DNA from: an uncultured Caulobacterales bacterium
GTDB lineage: Bacteria > Pseudomonadota > Alphaproteobacteria > Caulobacterales > Caulobacteraceae
Direction: 5' to 3'
Assembly: GCA_903862425.1 (NCBI GenBank)
Contig: CAIOYC010000008.1
Span: 62,001-126,000 of the forward strand
DNA length: 64,000 nt
In this document: positions 37,829 to 46,718 of the stretch, in pieces
How positions within the stretch are numbered: position 1 is the first letter of the stretch
Layout: the number at the start of each line of letters is the position of its first letter
Notes under the pieces: model-generated
What the model saw: the letters and a program-made list of their open reading frames with translations, nothing else
Told to the model about the DNA's origin: nothing
The model's database searches: none
Position numbers and translations under genes: made by a program

Positions 37829-37917
37829 GGGGTCCGTTTAGCCGAGCCTAGGCCAAAGCTCAAAATCGCTCGCTGCTGCGAAGCGACAATCGCGGGAAGC
37901 CGCGTTATGAAAGTCCC

Positions 37918-38514
37918 ATGGCCGACCCGTTCGCACACGTCACTGACCCCTATGCCCTGTTCGCCGCCTGGCTGGAGGAGGCGACCAAGAGCGAGGTGAA
38001 TGATCCGACCGCCATGGCCCTCGCGACGGTGGACCCATCGGGCCTGCCCGATATCCGCATGGTGCTGATGAAGGATCACGGGCCTGGGGGCTTCGTCTTC
38101 TACACCAACTTCGAGAGCGCCAAGGGGCGGGAGCTGATCGCCACGCCCAAGGCCGCGCTCCTGTTCCACTGGAAGTCGCTGCGTCGGCAGGTGCGAGTGC
38201 GCGGGCCGGTGACGGAAGTCAGCGCCGCCGAAGCCGACGCCTATTTTGCCAGCCGCCCGCGCGACAGCCGCATCGGCGCTTGGGCCTCCGACCAGTCGCG
38301 CCCGCTGGAGGGCCGGTTCGCCCTGGAGAAGCGGGTGGCGGAATACGCCCTGAAATTCGGCCTGGGCGAGGTTCCGCGCCCGCCCCACTGGTCGGGCTTC
38401 CGTATCGCCCCCACCGAGATCGAGTTCTGGAAGGACGGCGCCTTCCGTCTGCACGACCGCATCAAATTCACCCGCACCGGCGACGGCTGGGCCACGGAGC
38501 GGCTCTACCCGTAG
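37918..38514 (+). CDS. pdxH: Pyridoxamine 5'-phosphate oxidase
   Basis: FMN enzyme that makes pyridoxal phosphate. The 198-aa product has [51 protein letters not shown] and the signature [17 protein letters not shown], ending in the invariant ERLYP. Starts with ATG at 37918. Confidence 0.96.
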   Translation: MADPFAHVTDPYALFAAWLEEATKSEVNDPTAMALATVDPSGLPDIRMVLMKDHGPGGFVFYTNFESAKGRELIATPKAALLFHWKSLRRQVRVRGPVTEVSAAEADAYFASRPRDSRIGAWASDQSRPLEGRFALEKRVAEYALKFGLGEVPRPPHWSGFRIAPTEIEFWKDGAFRLHDRIKFTRTGDGWATERLYP

Positions 38515-38646
38515 CGACCAGCGCTTCCGCCCTATCCAGCGAACTTCGAACTGCGCGCCACGACGCCTTTCCGCAAGAAAACCAACGACCGTGTTCGACC
38601 CAAATTTGACCTTATCTATTGGGGGCGGAAGTCTTTCCAACCGTTG

Positions 38647-38922
38647 CTACATGAACGTGTCAGTCTCAATTGGCGGAGGCAGATTTCCACGTAATTGGTC
38701 AATCCAAACCCATAGGCATCCGAACGCCGTTAACGCCGCCGATGCAACTCCGAGACCTGCCTGAAGCGGGGTTAGAAAAGTAATCCCTCTCTGAGTGTTC
38801 AATTTAATCATGGTCGGAACAGTGTCATCGGGCGTTATTCGCGCCAGCGAGAGCCATGCCAAGAACGCGAATAGGGAAAAGAGGCCAACTGCACGGGTCA
38901 ATTTTGACAATGACCATCTCAT
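38647..38922 (-). CDS. Possible small membrane protein in AT-richer DNA
   Basis: About 91 aa from ATG at 38922, with two hydrophobic helices (AVGLFSLFAFLAWLSL and AGLGVASAALTAFGCLWVWI) joined by a polar loop with TVPTMIKLNTQRG. The surrounding stretch 38515-39104 (590 nt) has a lower GC content and less Caulobacterales-like codon use than its flanks and holds nothing else recognisable. The two-helix pattern supports a real gene; a strong ribosome site is not evident. Confidence 0.45.
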   Translation of the reverse strand: MRWSLSKLTRAVGLFSLFAFLAWLSLARITPDDTVPTMIKLNTQRGITFLTPLQAGLGVASAALTAFGCLWVWIDQLRGNLPPPIETDTFM

Positions 38923-39104
38923 AACAAGGAAAATAACGCAGCGGGCTTCGAGCGTAAACCTCGAAGCGATCCAGCTCTGCCAACGGCGGACAACCACCCT
39001 CAGCCGCCCTCCAGAACGTCCGTTCGCCGGTTTCAGGCTCGTGTTGATCTAATCCACCCGCGGTCCTTCGTGGCGCCGTTCGATGCCGAGATCGCACGAC
39101 GGCC

Positions 39105-41069
39105 CTACGGCTTTGCCGCGCTTAGCAATGGAAGCTCCACATAGCTCGCCTCGTTCGCCGTGCGGAAGATGCGCTCGGTGGATTTGCGATAGTCGGCCGG
39201 CTTGCCGAAGAAGATGTTGCTCACATAGATCTGCGGGTTGCGGTCGTAGAGCGGGAACCAGCTCGATTGAATCTGCACCATGATCCGGTGGCCGGGCAGG
39301 AAGACGTGGTGCGCGTTGGGTAGGGTGAAGCGATAGGGCTCAATCCGGCCGGGCGCGATGGGCTCGGGCGTTTCGAAGCTCTTGCGATAGCGGCCGCGCA
39401 GGATGTCCATGGAGACGGCCAGCTCATAGCCGCCCATCTTGGGGTCGTGAGGAACCTCGTCCGGATAGACGTCGATCAGCTTGACCACGAAGTCCACGTC
39501 TGTGCCGCTGGTGGAGGCGAACAGGTTGGCGACCGGCGCGCCGGCGATCTCCACCGGCGCGGTGAGGGGCTCGGTGGAATAGGTCAGCACGTCGGTGCGG
39601 TCCGAAAAGATGCGCTGGTCGTCCACCAGCCACTGGCCCCAGGTGGAGCCCTCCGAATAGGTTGGGCGGACGGGACGGAGCCGGTACGGCACGGGCTTGG
39701 CAGGGTCCGAGATGTACTCGTCATAACCTTGTGAACCGAAGGGGATGGAGCCCGTGTGGGGCTTGTCGAAGCCGAGCTTGGCGCCGGGCTGCAGGTAAAG
39801 CGGGGTAGGGGAGATCGTTGGCGCGGCGGGGGTCGCGACCGCGGCCTTGGGCGGCCAGGACGTGTAGGTTTTCCACTTGTTGATCCCGGTCTCGAAGGCC
39901 GTGACCGCAGGCGTGTCCGCCTTGGGCGCGCCGTCCTTCAGGCGCTGGTTCAGCCAGGGCAGCAGCACCTCGTGGCGGAACCTGTAGCCGGTGTCCTCGC
40001 CGAACTTGATGGCCCCGAGGGTCGATCCGTCGCCCATGGCGCCGCCGTGCTTCCAGGGGCCGAGGACGAGGTAGTCCATGTCGCCGTTTACGTCCTTCGG
40101 CTTAGTGGCCTGATAGGTGGCGACGGCGCCGTACATGTCCTCCTGGTCCCATTGGCTGGCCACGTACATCGTCGGGACCTTCAGCGGCTTGGCGGCCAGA
40201 ATCTCGTCCAGGGCCTGGGCCTTCCAGAAGGCGTCGTAGGCCGGGTGGTCGGCCATGCGCTTGGGAAAGCCGAGCTGGTTCACCCCGTAATGCTGCATGA
40301 AGTCCGCCGCGGACCCGGCCCGCAGGAAGGTGTCGTAGTCGTCGTATCCCGGACGCCACAGGTCGTCGCCCTCGCCCTTGGCCGTGTCCTGGCTGATGTA
40401 ATAGTCGTACCCCACCAGGCGGAACGCCCCGCCGTGGAAGTCGTCGTCGTTCTTCCAGGTATTCGCCACCGGATTGACCGGCACGGCGGCCTTCAACGCC
40501 GGGTGCGGGTCGGTGAGCGCCATCAGCACCATCATCCCGTCGTATGACGTGCCGATCATGGCCACCCGGCCATTGGACTCAGGCGTGTTCTTCACCAGCC
40601 AGTCGATCGTGTCGTAAGCGTCCGTGGCGTGATCGGTGGCGGTGGCGTTGAGCGGGCCGCGCAGGGGGCGTTCGTTGATATAGTCGCCCTCGGAGCCGTG
40701 CTTGCCGCGCACATCCTGGTAGACGCGGATATAGCCCGCCTCCACCGCATAGTCGTCGCCGAGGGGCAGGATGGCCGCCATGTGCGGGCTCTGCACCTTG
40801 GACGTGTCGCTCGACGCGCCATAGGGCGTGCGGGTGAGCAGGATGGGCGCGCCCTTTGCGCCCTTGGGCACGACGATCACCGTGTGCAGCTTCACCCCGT
40901 CGCGCATGGGGATCATCACCTCGCGCTTGACATAGTCGAAGGTCGAGGTGACGGGCTCGAAGTGCTCGGGGATGTCGCTCGGCTGACCTTTGGGCTGGGC
41001 CAGGGCAGGGGCGTTTGCGCCCGCCATCAGGGTTGCGATGGCGGCCACGCCGCAGAGCCATTTGATCAT
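39105..41069 (-). CDS. Exported CocE/NonD family hydrolase
   Basis: X-Pro dipeptidyl-peptidase/cocaine-esterase type protein of 654 aa. GGAGG five bases upstream selects ATG 41069; a signal peptide (LCGVAAIATLMAGANAPALA) follows. The alpha/beta hydrolase domain has the nucleophile in MIGTSYDGMM, with LTRTPYGASSD and LVLGPWKHGG (His) further on; the C-terminal jelly-roll domain (GTDVDFVVKLIDVYPDE, PGHRIMVQIQSSWFP) is typical. Probably a periplasmic esterase, amidase or glutaryl-acylase-like enzyme; substrate unknown. Confidence 0.88.
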   Translation of the reverse strand: MIKWLCGVAAIATLMAGANAPALAQPKGQPSDIPEHFEPVTSTFDYVKREVMIPMRDGVKLHTVIVVPKGAKGAPILLTRTPYGASSDTSKVQSPHMAAILPLGDDYAVEAGYIRVYQDVRGKHGSEGDYINERPLRGPLNATATDHATDAYDTIDWLVKNTPESNGRVAMIGTSYDGMMVLMALTDPHPALKAAVPVNPVANTWKNDDDFHGGAFRLVGYDYYISQDTAKGEGDDLWRPGYDDYDTFLRAGSAADFMQHYGVNQLGFPKRMADHPAYDAFWKAQALDEILAAKPLKVPTMYVASQWDQEDMYGAVATYQATKPKDVNGDMDYLVLGPWKHGGAMGDGSTLGAIKFGEDTGYRFRHEVLLPWLNQRLKDGAPKADTPAVTAFETGINKWKTYTSWPPKAAVATPAAPTISPTPLYLQPGAKLGFDKPHTGSIPFGSQGYDEYISDPAKPVPYRLRPVRPTYSEGSTWGQWLVDDQRIFSDRTDVLTYSTEPLTAPVEIAGAPVANLFASTSGTDVDFVVKLIDVYPDEVPHDPKMGGYELAVSMDILRGRYRKSFETPEPIAPGRIEPYRFTLPNAHHVFLPGHRIMVQIQSSWFPLYDRNPQIYVSNIFFGKPADYRKSTERIFRTANEASYVELPLLSAAKP

Positions 41070-41154
41070 CCGTTCCTCCGCCGGGCGGGAACACCCCTCC
41101 GTGCCCACCGTTCCCTAGTGCAGACTTTGTAGAAGCGTAACAAGGAGTAGCCCC

Positions 41155-41493
41155 ATGCCGCACCAGCATACCGATAGCCCGGACGCCACGTCGCAGAACA
41201 CGGTCGGCGAGCGGCAGGCGCCCAATGACATGGCGCGCGATGAGCACGTCACCGTCAAACCCGAGCCCAGAACTTATGCGGCGCATGACTATAGCGACGC
41301 CACCCTGGCGGCCCCCGCAGCAGGGGAGATGCCCGACTATCTGGATGAGGGTGAAGCCATCGGCGACGAGTTCGGCGGCGGACAACAGGGCGGCAGCAAT
41401 ACCATGCGCGAGGCCCACTCCCATCGCGAATACCAGGGTGAGAAGACCGTCAAAGCCAATCGCCGCATCGTGAAGAACGGTCGGGCGGACTAA
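41155..41493 (+). CDS. Hydrophilic hypothetical protein, probably disordered
   Basis: A 112-aa product, very rich in His, Glu, Asp, Gly and Gln, without hydrophobic segments and with many turn-formers ([14 protein letters not shown]). AAGGAG seven bases before the ATG supports expression. It may be a stress-type protein, but that is only inferred from composition. Its stop overlaps the purQ stop on the other strand (CTAA). Confidence 0.65.
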   Translation: MPHQHTDSPDATSQNTVGERQAPNDMARDEHVTVKPEPRTYAAHDYSDATLAAPAAGEMPDYLDEGEAIGDEFGGGQQGGSNTMREAHSHREYQGEKTVKANRRIVKNGRAD

Positions 41494-42152
41494 GCGGCGG
41501 CGGCCACGCTCTGGAACAGGATGGCCCCATCCGCCGAACCGAGGTCCGCCTCGAAGGCGCGGTCAGGGTGGGGCATAAGGCCGAGCACATTGCCCGCGTC
41601 GTTGACGATGCCGGCGATGCCGCGCGCCGAGCCGTTGGGATTGTCCTTGTAGCGGAACAGCACGTGGCCCTCGCCCTCCAGCCGGTCGAGGGTGGGCTCA
41701 TCGGCGAAGAAATTGCCCTCGCCATTGCCGACCGTCATCACCGCCTCGCGCTGTTCGTCATAGCCGGAGGTGAAGCGGGTCTGGCCATTGACCACATCGA
41801 GCGCGACCTGTTTGCACACGTACTTCAGTCCTGCGTTGCGCAGCAGCGCGCCCGGCAGCATGCCCGCCTCGCATAGCACCTGAAAGCCGTTGCAGATGCC
41901 CACCACCGCCACGCCGCGCTCGGCGGCGGCCTTCACCGCCCCCATCACCGGGGAGAGGGAGGCCATGGCCCCACAGCGTAGATAGTCGCCATAGGAGAAG
42001 CCGCCCGGCAGGACGATCATGTCGAGGCCGTCCGGCAGTTCGCTCTCGGCGTGCCAGACCATCTCCACCTTGGAGCCTGTTGAGCGCTCGATCGCGACCG
42101 CGCAGTCACGGTCGCAGTTGGAGCCTGGGAAGACGACGACGGCGGATTTCAC
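41490..42152 (-). CDS. purQ: Phosphoribosylformylglycinamidine synthase subunit PurQ
   Basis: Glutaminase subunit of FGAM synthase, 220 aa from GTG at 42152. Class I amidotransferase triad: nucleophile Cys in GICNGFQVL, His and Glu in [21 protein letters not shown] at the N-terminus is standard. It overlaps purS by 4 nt (GTGA). The synthetase subunit purL is not in the window. Confidence 0.96.
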   Translation of the reverse strand: MKSAVVVFPGSNCDRDCAVAIERSTGSKVEMVWHAESELPDGLDMIVLPGGFSYGDYLRCGAMASLSPVMGAVKAAAERGVAVVGICNGFQVLCEAGMLPGALLRNAGLKYVCKQVALDVVNGQTRFTSGYDEQREAVMTVGNGEGNFFADEPTLDRLEGEGHVLFRYKDNPNGSARGIAGIVNDAGNVLGLMPHPDRAFEADLGSADGAILFQSVAAAA

Positions 42153-42388
42153 GCGGCCTCCACGCGGTAGCTTTCGATCACCTGATTGGCGAGGAGGCGG
42201 TCGGCCATCTGCCGGGCTTCGGCTTCGGCCGCGGTTTTGTCGGCCGCAGCGCTGTCGAAGGTGATGACGCGGCCCACGCGCACGTCAGTGACGCCGGCGA
42301 AGCCGAGGCCGCCGAGGGCCGCCTCGATGGCCTTGCCCTGTACGTCCAGCACGCCGGGCTTGAGGAAAATCTCGACCTTGACCTTCAT
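42149..42388 (-). CDS. purS: Phosphoribosylformylglycinamidine synthase subunit PurS
   Basis: Small (79 aa) structural subunit that links PurQ and PurL. Typical features: [20 protein letters not shown] at the start, then [11 protein letters not shown] and [10 protein letters not shown]. In the operon purC-purS-purQ. Confidence 0.95.
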   Translation of the reverse strand: MKVKVEIFLKPGVLDVQGKAIEAALGGLGFAGVTDVRVGRVITFDSAAADKTAAEAEARQMADRLLANQVIESYRVEAA

Positions 42389-42396
42389 AGCTGTCC

Positions 42397-43152
42397 TCAG
42401 CCCTTGCCGCCCTGGATCACCGTCGGCATCTCGTTCATGATGCCGAGCCGGCGGGCCACTTCCGTATAGCTCTCGATCACGTTGCCGAGGTCGCGGCGGA
42501 AGCGGTCCTTGTCGAGCTTCTCATTGGTGGTGGAGTCCCACAGCCTGCAGCTGTCCGGGCTGATCTCGTCCGCCAGGATCACGCGGGAGAAGTCGCCCTC
42601 CCACATGCGCCCGTACTCGATCTTGAAGTCCACCAGGGTGATGCCGATCGCGCCGAACATGCCGCACAGGAAGTCGTTCACGCGCAGGGTGGTGGCCAGA
42701 ATGTCGTCGATCTCCGCCGTCTGGGCCCAGTTGAAGGCGGTGATGTGCTCTTCGGTGACGAGTGGATCGTTCAGGTCGTCGCGCTTGTAATAGAATTCGA
42801 TGATCGAGCGGGGCAGCACCTGGCCTTCGGGAATGCCGAGGCGGGTGGACATGGAGCCGGCCGCCACGTTGCGGCAGACGACCTCGAGGGGAATGATCTC
42901 CACCTCCTTGATCAGCTGCTCGCGCAGGTTCAGCCGCTTGATGAAGTGGTTATGGACGCCGATGGCGTTCAGCCGCGTCATCACATATTCGGAGATACGG
43001 TTGTTGATGACGCCCTTGCCTTCGAGCACGGCCTTTTTCTGGGCGTTGAAGGCGGTGGCGTCGTCCTTGAAATACTGGATAAGCGTGCCGGGCTCAGGAC
43101 CCTCGTACAGGATCTTGGCCTTGCCCTCGTAGATCTTCTTGCGGCGGGTCAT
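42397..43152 (-). CDS. purC: Phosphoribosylaminoimidazole-succinocarboxamide synthase
   Basis: SAICAR synthetase, 251 aa. Motifs: [40 protein letters not shown] and the signature DFKIEYGRM plus [12 protein letters not shown]. First gene of purC-purS-purQ, 8 nt ahead of purS. The adenylosuccinate lyase gene purB is 2 kb away on the same strand. Confidence 0.96.
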   Translation of the reverse strand: MTRRKKIYEGKAKILYEGPEPGTLIQYFKDDATAFNAQKKAVLEGKGVINNRISEYVMTRLNAIGVHNHFIKRLNLREQLIKEVEIIPLEVVCRNVAAGSMSTRLGIPEGQVLPRSIIEFYYKRDDLNDPLVTEEHITAFNWAQTAEIDDILATTLRVNDFLCGMFGAIGITLVDFKIEYGRMWEGDFSRVILADEISPDSCRLWDSTTNEKLDKDRFRRDLGNVIESYTEVARRLGIMNEMPTVIQGGKG

Positions 43153-43265
43153 CTCGTCCTCGTCAGCGCGCGTCGGGAGGGCAGGCGGGGCGGAACGGAA
43201 TCCACACCCGCGAATCCGGCGGTCGCGTAGTCTCGATATAGGCTCTTGGAGGCGCTAAAGGAATA

Positions 43266-44297
43266 ATGGACGGCGGGGAGTTGCAATTGGACGAGAACGA
43301 GGCGTCCGACCTGGCTGAGGCCGCCGAGCGCGATGCCGAGATCGGGGTCGAGGTGGAGGCTGCCGATTCGCTCGGCTCGGCCATGCCGGTCGCCTCCCCG
43401 ATGGGTCGGCAGGCCGCGCCGCCGCCCTATGTGGCCTCCATTCCGCGCATGTTCTCCAGCAACCGAATCCCGAGCCTGCTGATCCGGAACCGTCGGCGCA
43501 ATCCGCTCGACGTCTACCACTGGCTCCTGACCACCAGCTGGCCGGTGTTCGCCGCCATCGGCGCCGGCGCCTATCTGGCCCTGAACACCCTGTTCGCCTT
43601 GCTTTACCTGATAGATCCGGGCGGTATCGACCATGCCCGGCCCGGCTCGTTCGTTGACGCCTTCTTCTTCAGCGTGGAGACCATCGGCACCATCGGTTAC
43701 GGGGTGCTCTCGCCCAAAGGCGTCTACGCCAACTTGGTGATGACGGCGGAGAATTTCCTGGGCCTCAGTTTCGTGGCGGTGGCGACCGGCGTGATCTTCG
43801 CCCGCGTCTCGCGGCCCACAGCGCGCGTGGTGTTTTCGCGCAACGCCCTGATCACCCGCTATGACGGCCAGAATGTGCTGATGCTGCGCGCCGCCAATGA
43901 GCGGGCCAACCAGATCCTCGAAGCCGAGGTCACCCTCAACATCACCAAGCAGAGGCGTACCGCCGAGGGGCAGATGATGCGCCGGTTCGAGGACTTGAAG
44001 GTGGCGCGCGCCCGCTCGCCCCTCTTCGCCCTGACCTGGGCGATCATGCACGTGATCGACGAGACCAGTCCCCTCTATGGTGAGACCCTGGAGAGCATGG
44101 AGGCCGAGGGGCTGCAGATCATCGTCGTGCTGTCGGGCGTGGACGAAACCTTCGCCCAGCGCATCCATGCCCGGTACGCTTATCTTCCGGAGGACATCGT
44201 CTGGGACAAGCGCTTCGCCGACGTGATCCTCTATGACGAGGATGGCCGCCGCATCATCGACTATGGGCGCTTCCACGATGTTGAAGACTTCGCCTAG
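43266..44297 (+). CDS. Inward-rectifier-type K+ channel (KirBac)
   Basis: Prokaryotic Kir channel of 343 aa. A hydrophilic N-terminal region of about 60 residues and a slide helix (NPLDVYHWLLTTSWPVF) precede TM1, the pore helix and selectivity filter TIGYG (residues 142-146, in ETIGTIGYGVLSP) and TM2. The C-terminal 180 residues form the Kir cytoplasmic immunoglobulin-like domain (RYDGQNVLMLRAANERANQI, TWAIMHVIDETSPLYG, DETFAQRIHARYAY). Divergent from purC with a 113-nt spacer. Confidence 0.92.
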   Translation: MDGGELQLDENEASDLAEAAERDAEIGVEVEAADSLGSAMPVASPMGRQAAPPPYVASIPRMFSSNRIPSLLIRNRRRNPLDVYHWLLTTSWPVFAAIGAGAYLALNTLFALLYLIDPGGIDHARPGSFVDAFFFSVETIGTIGYGVLSPKGVYANLVMTAENFLGLSFVAVATGVIFARVSRPTARVVFSRNALITRYDGQNVLMLRAANERANQILEAEVTLNITKQRRTAEGQMMRRFEDLKVARARSPLFALTWAIMHVIDETSPLYGETLESMEAEGLQIIVVLSGVDETFAQRIHARYAYLPEDIVWDKRFADVILYDEDGRRIIDYGRFHDVEDFA

Positions 44298-44375
44298 GCG
44301 GCCCACCAGACGCTTGATTTGCGGAACGAAGCGTGGCCTTTGCGCGCTTCAACGGCGACCAGGAGATCCTCCGCC

Positions 44376-44699
44376 ATGACGACCTTCGACGAACGCGAGC
44401 AGGCGTTCGAGGCGCATTTCGCCCTCGAGCAGGAGCTTGAGTTCAAGGCCATCGCCCGGCGCGACCGGCGCGTGGGCGAATGGGCGGGCCGGTTGATGGG
44501 CCTCGAAGGCAAGGCGCTGGAAGACTATGCCGCGTCTATCGTGCGCGAGGACGTGAAATCCGTCGGCGACGACGACGTATTCCGCAAGCTGCACAACGAC
44601 CTGACGGCGTCGGGCGTCGATATTCGCGACAGCGCCATCCACACCGAGATGGATCGCCAGCTCGCCACCGCCCGTGAAGAGATCAAGACCCAGGGCTGA
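44376..44699 (+). CDS. ATP synthase F1 zeta subunit (DUF1476)
   Basis: Alphaproteobacterial F1-ATPase inhibitor of 107 aa that blocks ATP hydrolysis by the F1 motor. FDEREQAFEAHFALEQELEF at the N-terminus is the inhibitory helix; RRDRRVGEWAGRLMGLEG and DVFRKLHNDLTASG complete the family pattern. No ATP synthase genes are near, as is common for this gene. Confidence 0.9.
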   Translation: MTTFDEREQAFEAHFALEQELEFKAIARRDRRVGEWAGRLMGLEGKALEDYAASIVREDVKSVGDDDVFRKLHNDLTASGVDIRDSAIHTEMDRQLATAREEIKTQG

Positions 44700-44730
44700 G
44701 TCCCGCGGCGAACGAACTTACCGGACACAG

Positions 44731-44750
44731 CAGTCCGGCGCGCCGGACTG
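44731..44750. terminator. 20-bp perfect palindrome between convergent genes
   Basis: CAGTCCGGCG and CGCCGGACTG (44731-44750) form an uninterrupted palindrome 31 nt after the zeta gene. A hairpin with a CGCG loop would form in both transcripts; TTAGTTT follows on the plus strand. It is probably a bidirectional terminator, though the T-run is weak. Confidence 0.5.
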
Positions 44751-44804
44751 AGGTTAGTTTGGCAAGTAGTTTAAAAGAATAAAGAATCCAGTTCTATCCG
44801 AACT

Positions 44805-44821
44805 GTGCGGACTGTCCGCAC
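44805..44821. repeat. Second inverted repeat in the same intergenic region
   Basis: GTGCGGA and TCCGCAC (7 bp, perfect) around CTG, following an AT-rich patch (44765-44795). May terminate the minus-strand gene that ends at 44852. Confidence 0.35.
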
Positions 44822-44851
44822 TCGCCTGTGTAGCGAGCGCGGATGTGTCCA

Positions 44852-45298
44852 CTAGCGCCTGGGCGCGGGCGGTGCCGAGGCCTCTGCGGGCGGCGTGTTC
44901 GTTCCGCCGCCGACGATGGCCATGGGGATCAGGATCGGGCGCCCCGCCGTAGGCCGGTTGGCCTTGTCGGTGGGCCCGACGCGAAAGGCGGCGGAGGCGC
45001 AGATGGCCACGTCCTCCACATGCGCCGCCTGGGCCCGCTTGGTCTCCTTCACCTGGCACTGGTTCAGCGAGCCGTCCTTCTGCACCACGCATCCCATGAC
45101 GATCGACTCGCCGGTGAAGGTCGGATCGGTGAGGTAGCCGGTGGTGCAGTTGCCCATGAGGCTCTGCCCGGGAATGGCGATCCAGTTGGGCTCGGTCACC
45201 GGGTCGCCCTTCACGGCCGTCGCTGCAACGGGCGCAGCCGGAGGCGGTGCGGGGGTCGGGGCGGCGAGGGCGGCGAGCAGGGCGAGGGCGACGATCAA
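44852..45298 (-). CDS. Exported protein with TonB-C-like domain
   Basis: A 148-aa protein with a short signal (MIVALALLAALAAPTPAP). The mature part (GYLTDPTFTGESIVMGCVVQ, then KDGSLNQCQV, AICASAAFRVGPTDKANRPT, GRPILIPMAI) has the alternating pattern of the TonB C-terminal fold without the transmembrane anchor and long linker of TonB. It overlaps purB by 4 nt (ATGA) and may share its transcript. Function unknown. Confidence 0.65.
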   Translation of the reverse strand: MIVALALLAALAAPTPAPPPAAPVAATAVKGDPVTEPNWIAIPGQSLMGNCTTGYLTDPTFTGESIVMGCVVQKDGSLNQCQVKETKRAQAAHVEDVAICASAAFRVGPTDKANRPTAGRPILIPMAIVGGGTNTPPAEASAPPAPRR

Positions 45299-46605
45299 GG
45301 GTTCACTCCGAACACGCGGGCGAAGATCGTGTCCACGTGCTTGGTGTGGTAGGCGAGGTCGAACAGGGTCTCAAGCTCGCCGTCCGTGAGATGAGGTCGC
45401 ACCTCAGGATCCGCCTTGAGGAAGTCCATGAACATCCCCTCGCCGCGCCATACCTTCATGGCGTTGCGCTGCACGGCGGCGTAGGCGTCCTCGCGGCTGA
45501 CGCCCTTCTGGGTCAGCTCCAGCATGACCCGCTGGGAGAAGACGAGGCCGCCGAGGCGATCGAGGTTCTTGCGCATGTTCTCCGGGTAGATGTTCAGCCG
45601 CTCTATCAGGCTCGCGAGGCGGCGCAGGGCGAAGTCGAGGTGAACCGTGGCGTCCGGGCCGATGCCGCGCTCCACCGAGGAGTGGCTGATATCCCGCTCG
45701 TGCCACAGGGCCACGTTCTCCAGCGCCGGCACGACGGCGGAGCGCACCAGGCGGGCGAGACCGGTCAGGTTCTCGGTCAGCACCGGATTGCGCTTGTGGG
45801 GCATGGCCGAGGAGCCCTTCTGCCCCGGATCGAACGGCTCTTCGGCCTCCAGCACCTCGGTGCGCTGAAGGTGGCGGATCTCCGTGGCCAGCCGCTCCAC
45901 CGAGCTCGCCACCACCGCCAGGGCGCAGAAATAGGCGGCGTGCCGGTCGCGCGGGATCACCTGGGTGGAGACGGGTTCGACCACCAGGCCCATCTTCTCC
46001 GCCACATAGGCCTCGACCCGCGGATCCACATTGGCGAAGGTGCCGACGGCGCCGGAGATAGCGCAGGTGGCCACTTCGAACCGGGCCATGGCCAGCCGCT
46101 CCTTGGCGCGCTGGAACTCGGCATAATAGCCGGCCAGCTTGAGGCCGAAGGTGGTTGGCTCCGCGTGAATGCCGTGGCTGCGTCCCACGGTTGGGGTCAT
46201 CTTATGCTCGATCGCCCGGCGCCTGATCGCCGCCAGCACCATGTCCACGTCGTCGATCAGCGTGTCCGCCGCACGGGAAAGCTGCACCGCCAGGCAGGTG
46301 TCGAGCACGTCCGAGGAGGTCATACCCTGGTGCAGGAAGCGCGCCTCGGGCCCGACGATCTCCGATACGTGGGTCAGGAAGGCGATCACGTCGTGCTTTG
46401 TGGTGCGCTCGATCTCGTCGATCCGGTCGGCGTCGAATTCCGCGTCTTTCCCGCGCGCCCAGATCTCGGCGGCGGCCTCCTTGGGAATCACGCCGAGCTG
46501 CGCCATCGCGTCGGCGGCGTGCGCCTCGATCTCGAACCAGATCCGGTAGCGGGTCTCGGGCGACCACAAAGCCGCCATCTCGGGACGGGAGTAACGGGGT
46601 ATCAT
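45295..46605 (-). CDS. purB: Adenylosuccinate lyase
   Basis: Acts twice in purine synthesis (SAICAR and adenylosuccinate cleavage). The 436-aa protein carries the superfamily signature GSSAMPHKRNPV, the substrate loop HQGMTSSDVLDT, VGRSHGIHAEPTTFG and ERDISHSSVERGI. Close to purC-purS-purQ on the same strand. Confidence 0.97.
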   Translation of the reverse strand: MIPRYSRPEMAALWSPETRYRIWFEIEAHAADAMAQLGVIPKEAAAEIWARGKDAEFDADRIDEIERTTKHDVIAFLTHVSEIVGPEARFLHQGMTSSDVLDTCLAVQLSRAADTLIDDVDMVLAAIRRRAIEHKMTPTVGRSHGIHAEPTTFGLKLAGYYAEFQRAKERLAMARFEVATCAISGAVGTFANVDPRVEAYVAEKMGLVVEPVSTQVIPRDRHAAYFCALAVVASSVERLATEIRHLQRTEVLEAEEPFDPGQKGSSAMPHKRNPVLTENLTGLARLVRSAVVPALENVALWHERDISHSSVERGIGPDATVHLDFALRRLASLIERLNIYPENMRKNLDRLGGLVFSQRVMLELTQKGVSREDAYAAVQRNAMKVWRGEGMFMDFLKADPEVRPHLTDGELETLFDLAYHTKHVDTIFARVFGVNP

Positions 46606-46718
46606 CTGGCGTCCTGCTCAGCTTGCCGCTTTGGCGCGGAGGGTGCAGGCGGAGTGCGGCGGGGGGGCGAGCGTGTCAAGCTGGGACGGCGCGCCGTTCC
46701 CGTTCAGGAGTTTCTGGC

